From Drosophila pseudoobscura (lineage: Eukaryota > Arthropoda > Insecta > Diptera > Drosophilidae): a stretch of 64,000 bases of DNA. Location of the stretch: NCBI RefSeq assembly GCF_009870125.1, contig NC_046679.1, positions 18,600,001 to 18,664,000 of the forward strand, written 5' to 3'. Within the stretch, counting starts at the first letter, position 1. Every line of letters begins with the position of its first letter. The position numbers and the translations under genes were made by a program. Below, one piece after another: positions 34,501 to 47,040 of the stretch. Below the pieces are notes generated by a model. The model worked only from the letters and a program-made list of their open reading frames with translations. It was not told where the DNA came from and made no database searches.

Positions 34501-37500
34501 TGCCAATCGACTTCCACCGGAAAAAGATACATCCATATTTTCACGATTTTCGCAAAAAATCATGATGGTTACATCATTAAAATTGCCAAAAATCGGCCTC
34601 ATTTTTGAAGTCGAGATTGTGATGCCGTTTGACCCTCTGGATCCCCACAATCCTGGGAGAGTGGGTCCCAGACCGATCTGGCCCTTTTTGTCTGAGATAT
34701 AGCCTACCGAAGATTTGGATTTGCGTATCTTTAAAATACTGGTTTCTTCTGAATGCTATATCTCTGCGATACGGCAGCCGATCGGAGAGCGGCATGCCTT
34801 TTAGTGATCGGGCGAGTCCTGCCAATCAACTTCCACCGGAAAAAGGGACATCCATATTTTCACGATTTTCGCAAAAAATCATGATGGTTACATCATTAAA
34901 ATTGCCAAAAATCGGCCTCATTTTTGAAGTCGAGATTGTGATGCCGTTTGACCCTCTGGATCCCCACGGTCCTGGGAAAGTAGGTCCCACACCGATCTGG
35001 CCCTTTTTGTCTGAGATATAGCCTACCGAAGATTTGGATTTGCGTATCTTTAAAATACTGGTTTCTTCTGAATGCTATATCTCTGCGATACGGCAGCCGA
35101 TCGGAGAGCGGCATGCCTTTTCGTGACCGGGCGAGTCCTGCCAATCGACTTCCACCGGAAAAAGATACATCCATATTTTCACGATTTTCGCAAAAAATCA
35201 TGATGGTTACATCATTAAAATTGCCAAAAATCGGCCTCATTTTTGAAGTCGAGATTGTGATGCCGTTTGACTCTCTGGATCCCCACAATCCTGGGAGAGT
35301 GGGTCCCAGACCGATCTGGCCCTTTTTGTCTGAGATATAGCCTACCGAAGATTTGGATTTGCGTATCTTTAAAATACTGGTTTCTTCTGTATGCTATATC
35401 TCTGCGATACGGCAGCCGATCGGAGAGCGGCATGCCTTTTCGTGATCGGGCGAGTCCTGCCAATCAACTTCCACCGGAAAAAGGGACATCCATATTTTCA
35501 CGATTTTCTCAAAAAATCATGATGGTTACATCATTAAAATTGCCAAAAATCGGCCTCATTTTTGAAGTCGAGATTGTGATGCCGTTTGACCCTCTGGATC
35601 CCCACGGTCCTGGGAAAGTAGGTCCCACACCGATCTGGCCTTATTAGACTGAGATATAGCGTACCGAAGATTTGGATTTGCGTATCTTTAAAATACTGGT
35701 TTCTTCTGTATGCTATATCTCTGCGATACGGCAGCCGATCTGGGCGTGGCGTGTCTTTTCGTGACCGGGCGAGTCCTGCCAATCGACTTCCACCGGAAAA
35801 AGATACATCCATATTTTCACGATTTTCGCAAAAAATCATGATGGTTACATCATTAAAATTGCCAAAAATCGGCCTCATTTTTAAAGTCGAGATTGTGATG
35901 CCGTTTGACCCTCTGGATCCCCACGGTCCTGGGAAAGTAGGTCCCACACCGATCTGGCCTTATTAGACTGAGATATAGCGTACCGAAGATTTGGATTTGC
36001 GTATCTTTAAAATACTGGTTTCTTCTGTATGCTATATCTCTGCGATACGGCAGCCGATCTGGGCGTGGCGTGTCTTTTCGTGACCGGGCGAGTCCTGCCA
36101 ATCGACTTCCACCGGAAAAAGATACATCCATATTTTCACGATTTTCGCAAAAAATCATGATGGTTACATCATTAAAATTGCCAAAAATCGGCCTCATTTT
36201 TGAAGTCGAGATTGTGATGCCGTTTGACCCTCTGGATCCCCACAATCCTGGGAGAGTGGGTCCCAGACCGATCTGGCCCTTTTTGTCTGAGATATAGCCT
36301 ACCGAAGATTTGGATTTGCGTATCTTTAAAATACTGGTTTCTTCTGAATGCTATATCTCTGCGATACGGCAGCCGATCGGAGAGCGGCATGCCTTTTAGT
36401 GATCGGGCGAGTCCTGCCAATCAACTTCCACCGGAAAAAGGGACATCCATATTTTCACGATTTTCGCAAAAAATCATGATGGTTACATCATTAAAATTGC
36501 CAAAAATCGGCCTCATTTTTGAAGTCGAGATTGTGATGCCGTTTGACCCTCTGGATCCCCACGGTCCTGGGAAAGTAGGTCCCACACCGATCTGGCCCTT
36601 TTTGTCTGAGATATAGCCTACCGAAGATTTGGATTTGCGTATCTTTAAAATACTGGTTTCTTCTGAATGCTATATCTCTGCGATACGGCAGCCGATCGGA
36701 GAGCGGCATGCCTTTTCGTGACCGGGCGAGTCCTGCCAATCGACTTCCACCGGAAAAAGATACATCCATATTTTCACGATTTTCGCAAAAAATCATGATG
36801 GTTACATCATTAAAATTGCCAAAAATCGGCCTCATTTTTGAAGTCGAGATTGTGATGCCGTTTGACTCTCTGGATCCCCACAATCCTGGGAGAGTGGGTC
36901 CCAGACCGATCTGGCCCTTTTTGTCTGAGATATAGCCTACCGAAGATTTGGATTTGCGTATCTTTAAAATACTGGTTTCTTCTGTATGCTATATCTCTGC
37001 GATACGGCAGCCGATCGGAGAGCGGCATGCCTTTTCGTGATCGGGCGAGTCCTGCCAATCAACTTCCACCGGAAAAAGGGACATCCATATTTTCACGATT
37101 TTCGCAAAAAATCATGATGGTTACATCATTAAAATTGCCAAAAATCGGCCTCATTTTCGAAGTCGAGATTTTGATGCCGTTTGACTCTCTGGATCCCCAC
37201 AATCCTGGGAGAGTGGGTCCCAGACCGATCTGGCCCTTTTTGTCTGAGATATAGCCTACCGAAGATTTGGATTTGCGTATCTTTAAAATACTGGTTTCTT
37301 CTGTATGCTATATCTCTGCGATACGGCAGCCGATCGGAGAGCGGCATGCCTTTTCGTGATCGGGCGAGTCCTGCCAATCAACTTCCACCGGAAAAAGGGA
37401 CATCCATATTTTCACGATTTTCTCAAAAAATCATGATGGTTACATCATTAAAATTGCCAAAAATCGGCCTCATTTTTGAAGTCGAGATTGTGATGCCGTT

Positions 37501-39610
37501 TGACCCTCTGGATCCCCACGGTCCGGGGAGAGTGGGTCCTACACCGATCTGGCCTTATTAGACTGAGATATAGCCTACCGAAGATTTGGATTTGCGTATC
37601 TTTAAAATACTGGTTTCTTCTGTATGCTATATCTCTGCGATACGGCAGCCGATCGGAGAGCGGCATGCCTTTTCGTGATCGGGCGAGTCCTGCCAATCAA
37701 CTTCCACCGGAAAAAGGGACATCCATATTTTCACGATTTTCTCAAAAAATCATGATGGTTACATCATTAAAATTGCCAAAAATCGGCCTCATTTTTGAAG
37801 TCGAGATTGTGATGCCGTTTGACCCTCTGGATCCCCACGGTCCGGGGAGAGTGGGTCCTACACCGATCTGGCCTTATTAGACTGAGATATAGCCTACCGA
37901 AGATTTGGATTTGCGTATCTTTAAAATACTGGTTTCTTCTGTATGCTATATCTCTGCGATACGGCAGCCGATCGGAGAGCGGCATGCCTTTTCGTGACAG
38001 GGCGAGTCCTGCCAATCGACTGCCATCGGAAAAAGGGACATCCATATTTTCACGATTTTCTCAAAAAATCATGATGGTTACATCATTAAAATTGCCAAAA
38101 ATCGGCCTCATTTTTGAAGTCGAGATTGTGATGCCGTTTGACCCTCTGGATCCCCACAATCCTGGGAGAGTGGGTCCCAGACCGATCTGGCCCTTTTTGT
38201 CTGAGATATAGCCTACCGAAGATTTGGATTTGCGTATCTTTAAAATACTGGTTTCTTCTGTATGCTATATCTCTGCGATACGGCAGCCGATCGGAGAGCG
38301 GCATGCCTTTTCGTGACAGGGCGAGTCCTGCCAATCGACTTCCACCGGAAAAAGGGACATCCATATTTTCACGATTTTCTCAAAAAATCATGATGGTTAC
38401 ATCATTAAAATTGCCAAAAATCGGCCTCATTTTTGAAGTCGAGATTGTGATGCCGTTTGACCCTCTGGATCCCCACGGTCCTGGGAAAGTAGGTCCCACA
38501 CCGATCTGGCCTTATTAGACTGAGATATAGCGTACCGAAGATTTGGATTTGCGTATCTTTAAAATACTGGTTTCTTCTGTATGCTATATCTCTGCGATAC
38601 GGCAGCCGATCTGGGCGTGGCGTGTCTTTTCGTGATCGGGCGAGTCCTGCCAATCGACTTCCACCGGAAAAAAGGACATCCATATTTTCACGATTTTCGC
38701 AAAAAATCATGATGGTTACATCATTAAAATTGCCAAAAATCGGCCTCATGTTCGAAGTCGAGATTTTGATGCCGTTTGACCCTCTGGATCCCCACGGTCC
38801 TGGGAAAGTAGGTCCCACACCGATCTGGCCCTTTTAGTCTGAGATATAGCATACCGAAGATTTGGATTTGCGTATCTTTAAAATACTGGTTTCTTCTGTA
38901 TGCTATATCTCTGCGATACGGCAGCCGATCTGGGCGTGGCGTGTCTTTTCGTGACAGGGCGAGTCCTGCCAATCGACTTCCACCGGAAAAAGGGACATCC
39001 ATATTTTCACGATTTTCTCAAAAAATCATGATGGTTACATCATTAAAATTGCCAAAAATCGGCCTCATGTTCGAAGTCGAGATTTTGATGCCGTTTGACT
39101 CTCTGGATCCCCACAATCCTGGGAGAGTGGGTCCTACACCGATCTGGCCTTATTAGTCTGAGATATAGCCTACCGAAGATTTGGATTTGCGTATCTTTAA
39201 AATACTGGTTTCTTCTGAATGCTATATCTCTGCAATACGGCAGCCGATCGGAGAGCGGCATGCCTTTCCGTGATCGGGCGAGTCCTGCCAATCAACTTCC
39301 ACCGGAAAAAGGGACATCCATATTTTCACGATTTTCTCAAAAAATCATGATGGTTACATCATTAAAATGGCCAAAAATCGGCCTCATTTTCGAAGTCGAG
39401 ATTTTGATGCCGTTTGACTCTCTGGATCCCCACGATCCTGGGAAAGTAGGTCCCACACCGATGTGGCCTTATTAGACTGAGATATAGCCTAACGAAGATT
39501 TGGATTTGCGTATCTTTAAAATACTGCTTTCTTCTGTATGCTATATCTCTGCGATACGGCACCCGATCTGGGCGTGGCGTGTCTTTTCGTGACCGGGTGA
39601 GTCTTTTCGT
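31590..39610 (+). repeat. Tandem array of a 319-bp unit, about 25 copies
   Basis: Landmarks such as ggatccccac, gatatagcctaccgaag and gcgatacggcagccgatc recur every 319 bases (for example 31702, 32021, 32340 and so on up to 39362). One unit is 323 bp because of a ttag insertion at about 33929. Units vary at linked sites: gataca versus gggaca after ccggaaaaa, ggtcc versus aatcc after ccccac, and ttattag versus tttttgt after tggcc. Units are at least about 95% alike by eye. 319 is not a multiple of three. Confidence 0.97.
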
Positions 39611-39644
39611 GATCGGGAGAAGATTTGAATTGGCGTATCTGTAA

Positions 39645-42600
39645 AATACTGTTACTTTATTTTATTCTTCCTTTCATTTTAGCAGGTCGCACCCTTCCGT
39701 ACCTAGAAATACCTCCTGCGTACCCGTGGTCACCGATTTGCCTACCATTGTTTCCCAGGGGCATCACCCTTTTGGTCTTCTGGTAACATAGGGAATCCTG
39801 CGCACGGGGCCACGATGCCCGATGCCGGTTCCTGTCGCGCGATGCTGAGGCTTTTGGCCTGGCCGACCTTGGGTCCGGCCACTGCCAAGGCCCTCTTCCT
39901 TGCTTTTCACGCTGTTTGGTGGCATTGGCTGTCCCGGTGTGCGCCATAGTCCTGATGCCGCTGCTGAGTCGACAATATGGCGCTCCGTCCGCTGCAGTAG
40001 GGACCAATCATCGACGGCGGAATCATTGGATCCCGCCCACGAGAAATAATGTCAGCAACCCACCCATTCGAAACGCGTAAGTGAATCTTTATATAACTGT
40101 GGATGTATTTTAAAATATTTATTTTTTCATAGAGGACTTATGTACCCTACGCGTGAGGCCACAAAACGCGTCATATCCGATTTCGCCCCGCCAGACGGAG
40201 TCCTATCCAAGCATTATCGAGGCGTACTCCAGACAGACTTCAGACTCCAGACCTAACCCAGCCAGACAGAATCTTATCACAGCAGGACAGAAGCGCACCC
40301 CTGCAAGATCCTAACCCAACAAGCCATCGCCATCCTTCGACATGGCCATCGACAACAAGGACTTTGACTAGGTCAATCCAGGGAGGAACTACTCCTGCTA
40401 CTGGACTCCAGATAGAAATCGTTGCTGTTAGGTTTAAGGATATACGCGTATAAGTATATATTTATATTGTAGATACAAATTTGATCCACTTATTTAGTTA
40501 TTCTAAGCTAAGTTTTGATGAATAAAACTATTGAAAAATCATCCTTGCTTTATTCCTTATGGGGCAATATCCGACTGCAGGCGTGGCACGCCCAGATCTT
40601 TTCACAAATAGCGGAGAAAACTAAATATTGTTAATTGGGGAAAATGTCCTTGATCCTTGATAAGGACTCCATCAAATCAGGCACATTTTTTCGATCACAG
40701 GAAGCCATCGCACGCCCAGATCGGCCAACAAATAGCCGAGAAAACTAAATAGGTGTGGTTGGGCTTGTTGTAGTCCTTACTGAAGGATCAAGGACATTTT
40801 TCTGATAACGGAAGGCCCTGATCGGGCCACAAATAAGGTAGAAAACAAGATATATATGTCTGGAGAAAATATCCCTGATCCTTGGTCCTTCATAAGGGCT
40901 CCAACAAATCAAGAATATAATACCGATCACAGGAAGCTGTCGCACGTCCCGATCGGGACACAACTTGCGACCGCTCAAATGGCCAAAAACGAGAATTTTA
41001 GATCTAGAATACCAGGCGAACATAAATCAGCAGCAAGCAACTTTAGCTATTTAAAAAACCGTTGCATACTTTTGGGGTTTAACAAAATTGAATTGAATAC
41101 TTTTGGGGTTTACAGAACGGGGAAAAAAATCGAGCGACCTTCTGCTGATTTCTGTTCGCCTGGTATTCCAGATCTGAAAATCGAAAAATCTCGGTTTCGA
41201 GCGCCACCAAATTGGAAGTTGTTGTTGTTGTAATAACTGGATGTAGTTGTTGTAATTTGTTGTTTATGGCATAAATTCATCATTGGTTATCCAATCGAGA
41301 CGTGCGATGGCTTCTTATGTTCGGAATAGCATCCTTGACCTCATGAAGTCCTTATCAAGGATCAAGGATACTTTCTCCAGACGTATAAATCTGGGTTTCT
41401 CTCTTATTTCTCAGGGTATTACAGATCCGCCCCTCGTGATTAGAAAAATGTCCTTGATCCTTCAGTAAGGACTACAACAAGCCCAACCACACCTATTTAG
41501 TTTTCTCGGCTATTTGTTGACCGATCTGGGCGTGCGATGGCTTCCTGTGATCGTAAAAATGTGCCTGATTTGATGGAGTCCTTATCAAGGATCAAGGACA
41601 TTTTCCCCAATTAACAATATTTAGTTTTCTCCGCCATTTGTGAAAAGATCTGGGCGTGCCACGCCTGCAGTCGGAATAGTTTCCCCCATAAGGAATAAAG
41701 CAAGGATGATTTTTCAATAGTTTTATTCATCAAAACTTAGCTTAGAATAACTAAATAAGCAAGTGGATCAAATTTGTATCTACAATATAAATATATACAT
41801 ATACGCGTATATCCTTAAACCTAACAGCAACGATTTCTATCTGGAGTCCAGTGGCAGGAGTAGTCCCTCCCTGGATTGACCTAGACAAAGTCCTTGTTGT
41901 CGATGGCCAGGTCGAAGGATGACGATAGCTTGTTAGGTTAGGATCTTGCAGGGGTGCGCTTCTGTCCTGCTGTGATATGATTCTGTCTGGCTGGGTTAGG
42001 ACTGGAGTCTGTCTGGAGTACGCCTCGGTAATGCTTGGATAGGACTCCGTCTGGCGGGGCGAAATCGGATATGACTCGTTTTGTGGCCTCACGCGTAGGG
42101 TACATAAGTCCTCTATGAAAAAATAAATATTTTAAAATACATCTACAGTTATATAATGATTCACTTACGCGTTTCGAATGGGTGGGTTGCTGACATTATT
42201 TCTCGTGGGCGGGATCCAATGATTCCGCCGTCGATCATTGGTCCCTACTGCAGCGGACGGAACGCCATATTGTCGACTCAGCAGCGGCATCAGGACTATG
42301 GCGCACACCGGGACAGCCAATGCCACCAAACAGCGTGAAAAGCAAGGAAGAGGGCCTTGGCAGTGGCCGGACCCAAGGTCGGCCAGGCCAAAAGCCTCAG
42401 CATCGCGCGACAGGAACCGGCATCGGGCATTGTGGCCCCGTGCGCAGGATTCCCTATGTTACCAGAAGACCAAAAGGGTGATGCCCCTGGGAAACAATGG
42501 TAGGCAAATCGGTGACCACGGGTACGCAGGAGGTATTTCTAGGTACGGAAGGGTGCGACCTGCTAAAATGAAAGGAAGAATAAAATAAAGTAACAGTATT
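39645..42600. repeat. Central palindrome with short unique spacer
   Basis: Arms at about 39645-40805 and 41440-42600 are reverse complements with few differences, symmetric about 41122. The spacer (about 40810-41435) holds related but diverged copies of a 'cctgatccttgataaggactcc' type motif and a unique middle. Each arm contains the outer module, a 56-nt intron-like segment, a Pro/Gln/Ser-rich frame (41751-42092 on the minus strand, its twin at 40153-40494), and an aataaaactattg polyadenylation-like signal near 40521 and 41724. Confidence 0.92.
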
Positions 42601-42639
42601 TTACAGATACGCCAATTCAAATCTTCTCCCGATCACGAA

Positions 42640-44285
42640 AAGACTCACCCGGTCACGAAAAGACACGCAACGCCCAGATCGGGTGCCGTATCGCAGAGAT
42701 ATAGCATACAGAAGAAACCAGTATTTTAAAGATACGCAAATCCAAATCTTCGGTAGGCTATATCTCAGACTAAAAGGGCCAGATCGGTGTGGGACCCACT
42801 CTCCCAGGATTGTGATGATCCAGAGGGTCAAACGGCATCAAAATCTCGACTTCGAAAATGAGGCCGATTTTTGGCAATTTTAATGATGTAACCATCATGA
42901 TTTTTTGCGAAAATCGTGAAAATATGGATGTCCCTTTTTCCGGTGGAAGTTGATTGGCAGGACTCGCCCGATCACGAAAAGGCATGCCGCTCTCCGATCG
43001 GCTGCCGTATCGCAGAGATATAGCATACAGAAGAAACCAGTATTTTAAAGATACGCAAATCTAAATCTTCGGTAGGCTATATCTCAGACTAAAAAGGCCA
43101 GATCGGTGTGGGACCCACTCTCCCAGGACCGTGGGGATCCAGAGGGTCAAACGGCATCAAAATCTCGACTTCAAAAATGAGGCCGATTTTTGGCAATTTT
43201 AATGATGTAACCATCATGATTTTTTGAGAAAATCGTGAAAATATGGATGTCCCTTTTTCCAATGGCAGTCGATTGGCAGGACTCGCCCGGTCACGAAAAG
43301 ACATGCCGCTCTCCGATCGGCTGCCGTATCGCAGAGATATAGCATACAGAAGAAACCAGTATTTTTAAGATACGCAAATCCAAATCTTCAGTAGGCTATA
43401 TCTCAGACTAAAAAGGCCAGATCGGTGTGGGACCCACTCTCCCAGGACCGTGGGGATCCAGAGGGTCAAACGGCATCAAAATCTCGACTTCAAAAATGAG
43501 GCCGATTTTTGGCAATTTTAATGATGTAACCATCATGATTTTTTGAGAAAATCGTGAAAATATGGATGTCCCTTTTTCCAATGGCAGTCGATTGGCAGGA
43601 CTCGCCCGGTCACGAAAAGACACGCCACGCCCAGATCGGCTGCCGTATCGCAGAGATATAGCATACAGAAGAAACCAGTATTTTAAAGATACGCAAATCC
43701 AAATCTTCGGTAGGCTATATCTCAGACTAAAAGGGCCAGATCGGTGTGGGACCCACTCTCCCAGGACCGTGGGGATCCAGAGGGTCAAACGGCATCAAAA
43801 TCTCGACTTCGAACATGAGGCCGATTTTTGGCAATTTTAATGATGTAACCATCATGATTTTTTGCGAAAATCGCGAAAATATGGATGTCCCTTTTTCCGG
43901 TGGAAGTTGATTGGCAGGACTCGCCCGGTCACGAAAAGACACGCCACGCCCAGATCGGCTGCCGTATCGCAGAGATATAGCATTCAGAAGAAACCAGTAT
44001 TTTAAAGATACGCAAATCTAAATCTTCGGTAGGCTATATCTCAGTCTAATAAGGCCAGATCGGTGTAAGACCCACTCTCCCAGGATCGTGGGGATCCAGA
44101 GAGTCAAACGGCATCAAAATCTCGACTTGGAAAATGAGGCCGATTTTTGGCAATTTTAATGATGTAACCATCATGATTTTTTGCGAAAATCGTGAAAATA
44201 TGGATGTCCTTTTTCCGGTGGAAGTCGATTGGCAGGACTCGCCCAATCACGAAAAGGCATGCCGCTCTCCGATCGGCCCATAAAT
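42640..44285 (-). repeat. Inverted 319-bp array, about five copies
   Basis: The same unit as the left array but reverse-complemented, with landmarks at 42770, 43089, 43408, 43727 and 44046. Phasing continues symmetrically out of the palindrome arm. Confidence 0.96.
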
Positions 44286-44299
44286 AGCCGAGATTTGCC

Positions 44300-44528
44300 C
44301 CTGACGGCGGGTTGCTGGCATTCTTTCCCGTGGTCGTGAACCCACAATTCCGGTGGCGTTCACTGGTCCTTTCTACAGCGGACGAGTCGCCACATTGTCG
44401 ATTCAGCGACATAGCAGCGGCATCATGGCTATGGCCCGCAGCAGGACAGCCGGTAGCTGCCGTCCAGGCAAATTCCTGCCATGCCACAACTTTCTAGTAC
44501 GTTGGTGCAGAGAGACACAGCCATATCG
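44300..44528 (-). repeat. Outer inverted module, right copy
   Basis: Reverse complement of 31132-31345; similarity stops at about 44528 (agagagacacagccatatcg). Beyond it the flanks of the two copies differ. Confidence 0.85.
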
Positions 44529-44529
44529 T

Positions 44530-45120
44530 ACTTTTTACAAAATTTGTATTTTTATGGTAATACAATTACAAACAAACACCAAAACCGTGCCTCGGGATGT
44601 GGTGCCACGACTGCAAGCTTTTATTGATTGCACTTCGACCAGGCATATTGATGTTTTGTATGATTATGTGGAAGATCCCTGATTTTGTAGGCGTTGGGTC
44701 TCCAAATACTGTGAGGATGTGCAGGGAATCCATATATATATATTCATATATTCCAAGTCCGGGTTACTGTAAGGCACTGGAACTACATTAAAAATTGGAC
44801 TAACCCCACTGTATTCGGTTTAATTGTTGTACCATGGCTAATCCCCACAACTTAGCTGGCACTCACGCCGTGGGCGTCCGCAATTTAAGTGCTGCCTGCA
44901 TGCAGTTGCATAAATTACGATGTTCGTTCCCCCCCAGAGAGCGCCGCAAATCGGTTATAAGCACTGTCAATCCACGCCAACAGACAGGATTTTAATATTC
45001 ATAAACTGGTGGCTAAAACGTTTGCAGATCTTATCGGGTTGCGGCTGTTTGTCCCACCGGTTCGAATGCAACTCAATCCCCCAACGGCAACAAGTGGGAG
45101 ATACGACTGCATAGATACTT
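44530..45120. other. Right end of the element or adjoining DNA, unassigned
   Basis: No match to the left end was seen. It includes a (ttattg)-type AT-rich run at 45125-45158 just before the LINE resumes. No gene recognised. Confidence 0.4.
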
Positions 45121-45158
45121 TGATTTTATTATTGTATTATTGTTTTATTTATTATTGT

Positions 45159-47040
45159 CCGCCATCATAGCGGTCGGAAGGATATTATTAAAGGTGCCTT
45201 CTATGTCGAGGAAGGCTACCAAAGTGTGATCTTCCCTTCCGATAGGAATGCTGGGAGAGTGGGATCAGACTGGGCGGAATACACGCTGTGAGATGCAGCC
45301 CCAGGAGCCCTTCCATCACCTTTAGACTAAAAGACGATAAACTAATGGATCTCAAATCTTTTTGGGGCAGTATGCGAAGGCTTGCCTGCCTTGGAAATAA
45401 AAACGACTTTGGTCTAAAGCCAGGTATCAGGGATGGGCCCGTGGTGGTCCAAGACTGGTCGGTGTTCTTCAGGTAGCCCAGGGTGGGAGTAGTCTTCGAG
45501 AGAACTCTGCATAGGCGTGAAGCTTCTGAGTTGTTCTCGATTTCACTACAGAACTTACACTTTGTTAGGCGCGTTTGGCTTTCCTAAGTTCTTTGTTGTA
45601 GGTTGAAAGACTGGCCTTGTAATCGGCTCAGTTTTGCTCAAAGTTTTCAGCCTTAGCTTTATTGAAGAGTCTCCGGGAGGCATTCCAGAGCTCCTCCAAT
45701 TTCGGATTCCAGCATTCAGGTTTCTTCCGGCCTCTGCTCTCGCCAGATCAAGGGCCTTATTGCAGGCGTCGGTGAAGATCTTAACAAGACGAGTCATGGA
45801 CTCCCTGGAACACTCGTCATCGGGTGGGGACTCAGGGAGAACACGACAGAGGTGGTCTGAGTACAGTTTGTCCCCCTGAAGTTCCGGAATTGAGCTGCTC
45901 TCGGCAGTGAAAAATGGAATACGGTTTCCACATACCTGTGGTAGGAGAAGGAGTGTTCTTCCAGGACCCTCCAGGATACAATGTTACTCTGTATTTCATG
46001 AGAGGCAAGCGTGAGGTCCAGGACCTCCTTGCTGTTTTTAATAATGAAGGTGGGGTCACTACCCCGATTCAGTAAGACCATCTAAGTGGTCAGTAAATAA
46101 TTGAAAAGGTACTCACCCCTTTCGTTAGTGTCAGTGAGTCTGGCAGTTATGTGCGTTGTCGTCGCACTCTACGATGAAACCGGTGTACTTGGCCTCGCAG
46201 TCTGCGATTAGCGCCCGGAACGCATGAGGAGGGGGTTTGGGTTGATCGTGACCCATGTAAGTAATAATATGATTTAAATGGTATTTTGAATAATAGCTAA
46301 TATAGAACACAAGGATAAGACCAAAATATGTTGTGGCCACTAGGTGGATCAATATAAAACTAAACTTATGATACCCAAACTCACGATACCCAATCTCATT
46401 GTCCATCAGGACTGTCGCAGCTCAGCAGAAGCGCTGACATTGCGCCTCTTGTCTGGTGTCCGATGCAGGCCGGCATCCGGCGGTCTCGGCGGCCGCGCTC
46501 CCACGGTCAGTGAATCGAGGTTTCGAGGCTCACTGCTGTTTGGTCTTCAGTGCTGAAATTTGGGAGAAAAAATAAGTGCAAATCACTTTTTGCAAAGGTG
46601 CAGGTGCGGGTTTTACCTGCAGTGTCAGCTACGTATAGCTTATAGTCAGGAGCCCTCAGACCAGAGATCCTATTTCCGAGGATCCAGGGGTCCTGGATGA
46701 GGACTGTGTCTTCTCCACCCTTGGCTAGGTGGAGCAAGAGAGCAGCGCATGCTGCCTTAAAAGGGTGAAGGTTTATCTGCAGGATTATCAGCGTCATTCC
46801 AGGGGCTTACCTCCACCATTGTCTTATCGTGGTCGCTGTCAGAAGAGTCCAGCTCCTCCCTGACCTCGTGTGCTTGAGACCCCTAGTCGCTCACTTCGGA
46901 CACATAGCCATCCAGGATGTAATCCGACACCACTGATGCTACGTCCGGAGAACCCATGCTCTGGCACAGTCCGCGTGCCCCGGGAAGCCTTTTTTACACT
47001 GAATGTCGGCAGCTATCCAGAGTCCGCATATTAGCGACCG
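45159..47040 (-). pseudogene. LOA-type LINE, ORF1 end, endonuclease and start of RT (upstream half of a split copy)
   Basis: Minus-strand order: decayed ORF1 end with cysteine/histidine-rich stretches (47000-46810), ORF2 start LILQINLHPFKAACAALLL (46790), LIQDPWILGNRISGLRA, then GHDQPKPPPHAFRALIADC..FIVECDDNAHN (46260-46140), SWRVLEEHSFSYHRYVET (45960), the linker KALDLARAEAGRNLNAGIR, and FLDIEGTFNNIL at 45230-45165, the first RT motif. An AT-rich insertion of about 150 bp (46260-46410) breaks the endonuclease. Frameshifts are frequent. Confidence 0.75.

Larger units (their letters stand above)
30889..45144. mobile_element. Giant inverted-repeat (fold-back-like) element with 319-bp tandem arrays
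   Basis: Seen directly: outer modules in inverted orientation (31132-31345 versus 44300-44528), a long plus-oriented 319-bp array, a palindromic centre, and a short minus-oriented array of the same unit. The segment 30905-31100 is a rearranged copy of pieces of the centre (compare 40470-40545 and 41221-41410). The outer limits proposed here rest on a 14-base direct repeat, ttatttattattgt, at 30875-30888 and 45145-45158, and on the split LINE outside it. Tandem repeats inside long terminal inverted repeats recall the architecture of FB, Galileo and Tetris elements, but I see no diagnostic termini of those families and no transposase. Confidence 0.7.

Noticed and set aside
31590..44285. Dozens of overlapping 66-137 codon open frames on both strands of the 319-bp arrays
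   Set aside because: They repeat because the DNA repeats. The unit length is not a multiple of three, so each frame shifts in the next unit and stops; no codon bias or domain is seen.
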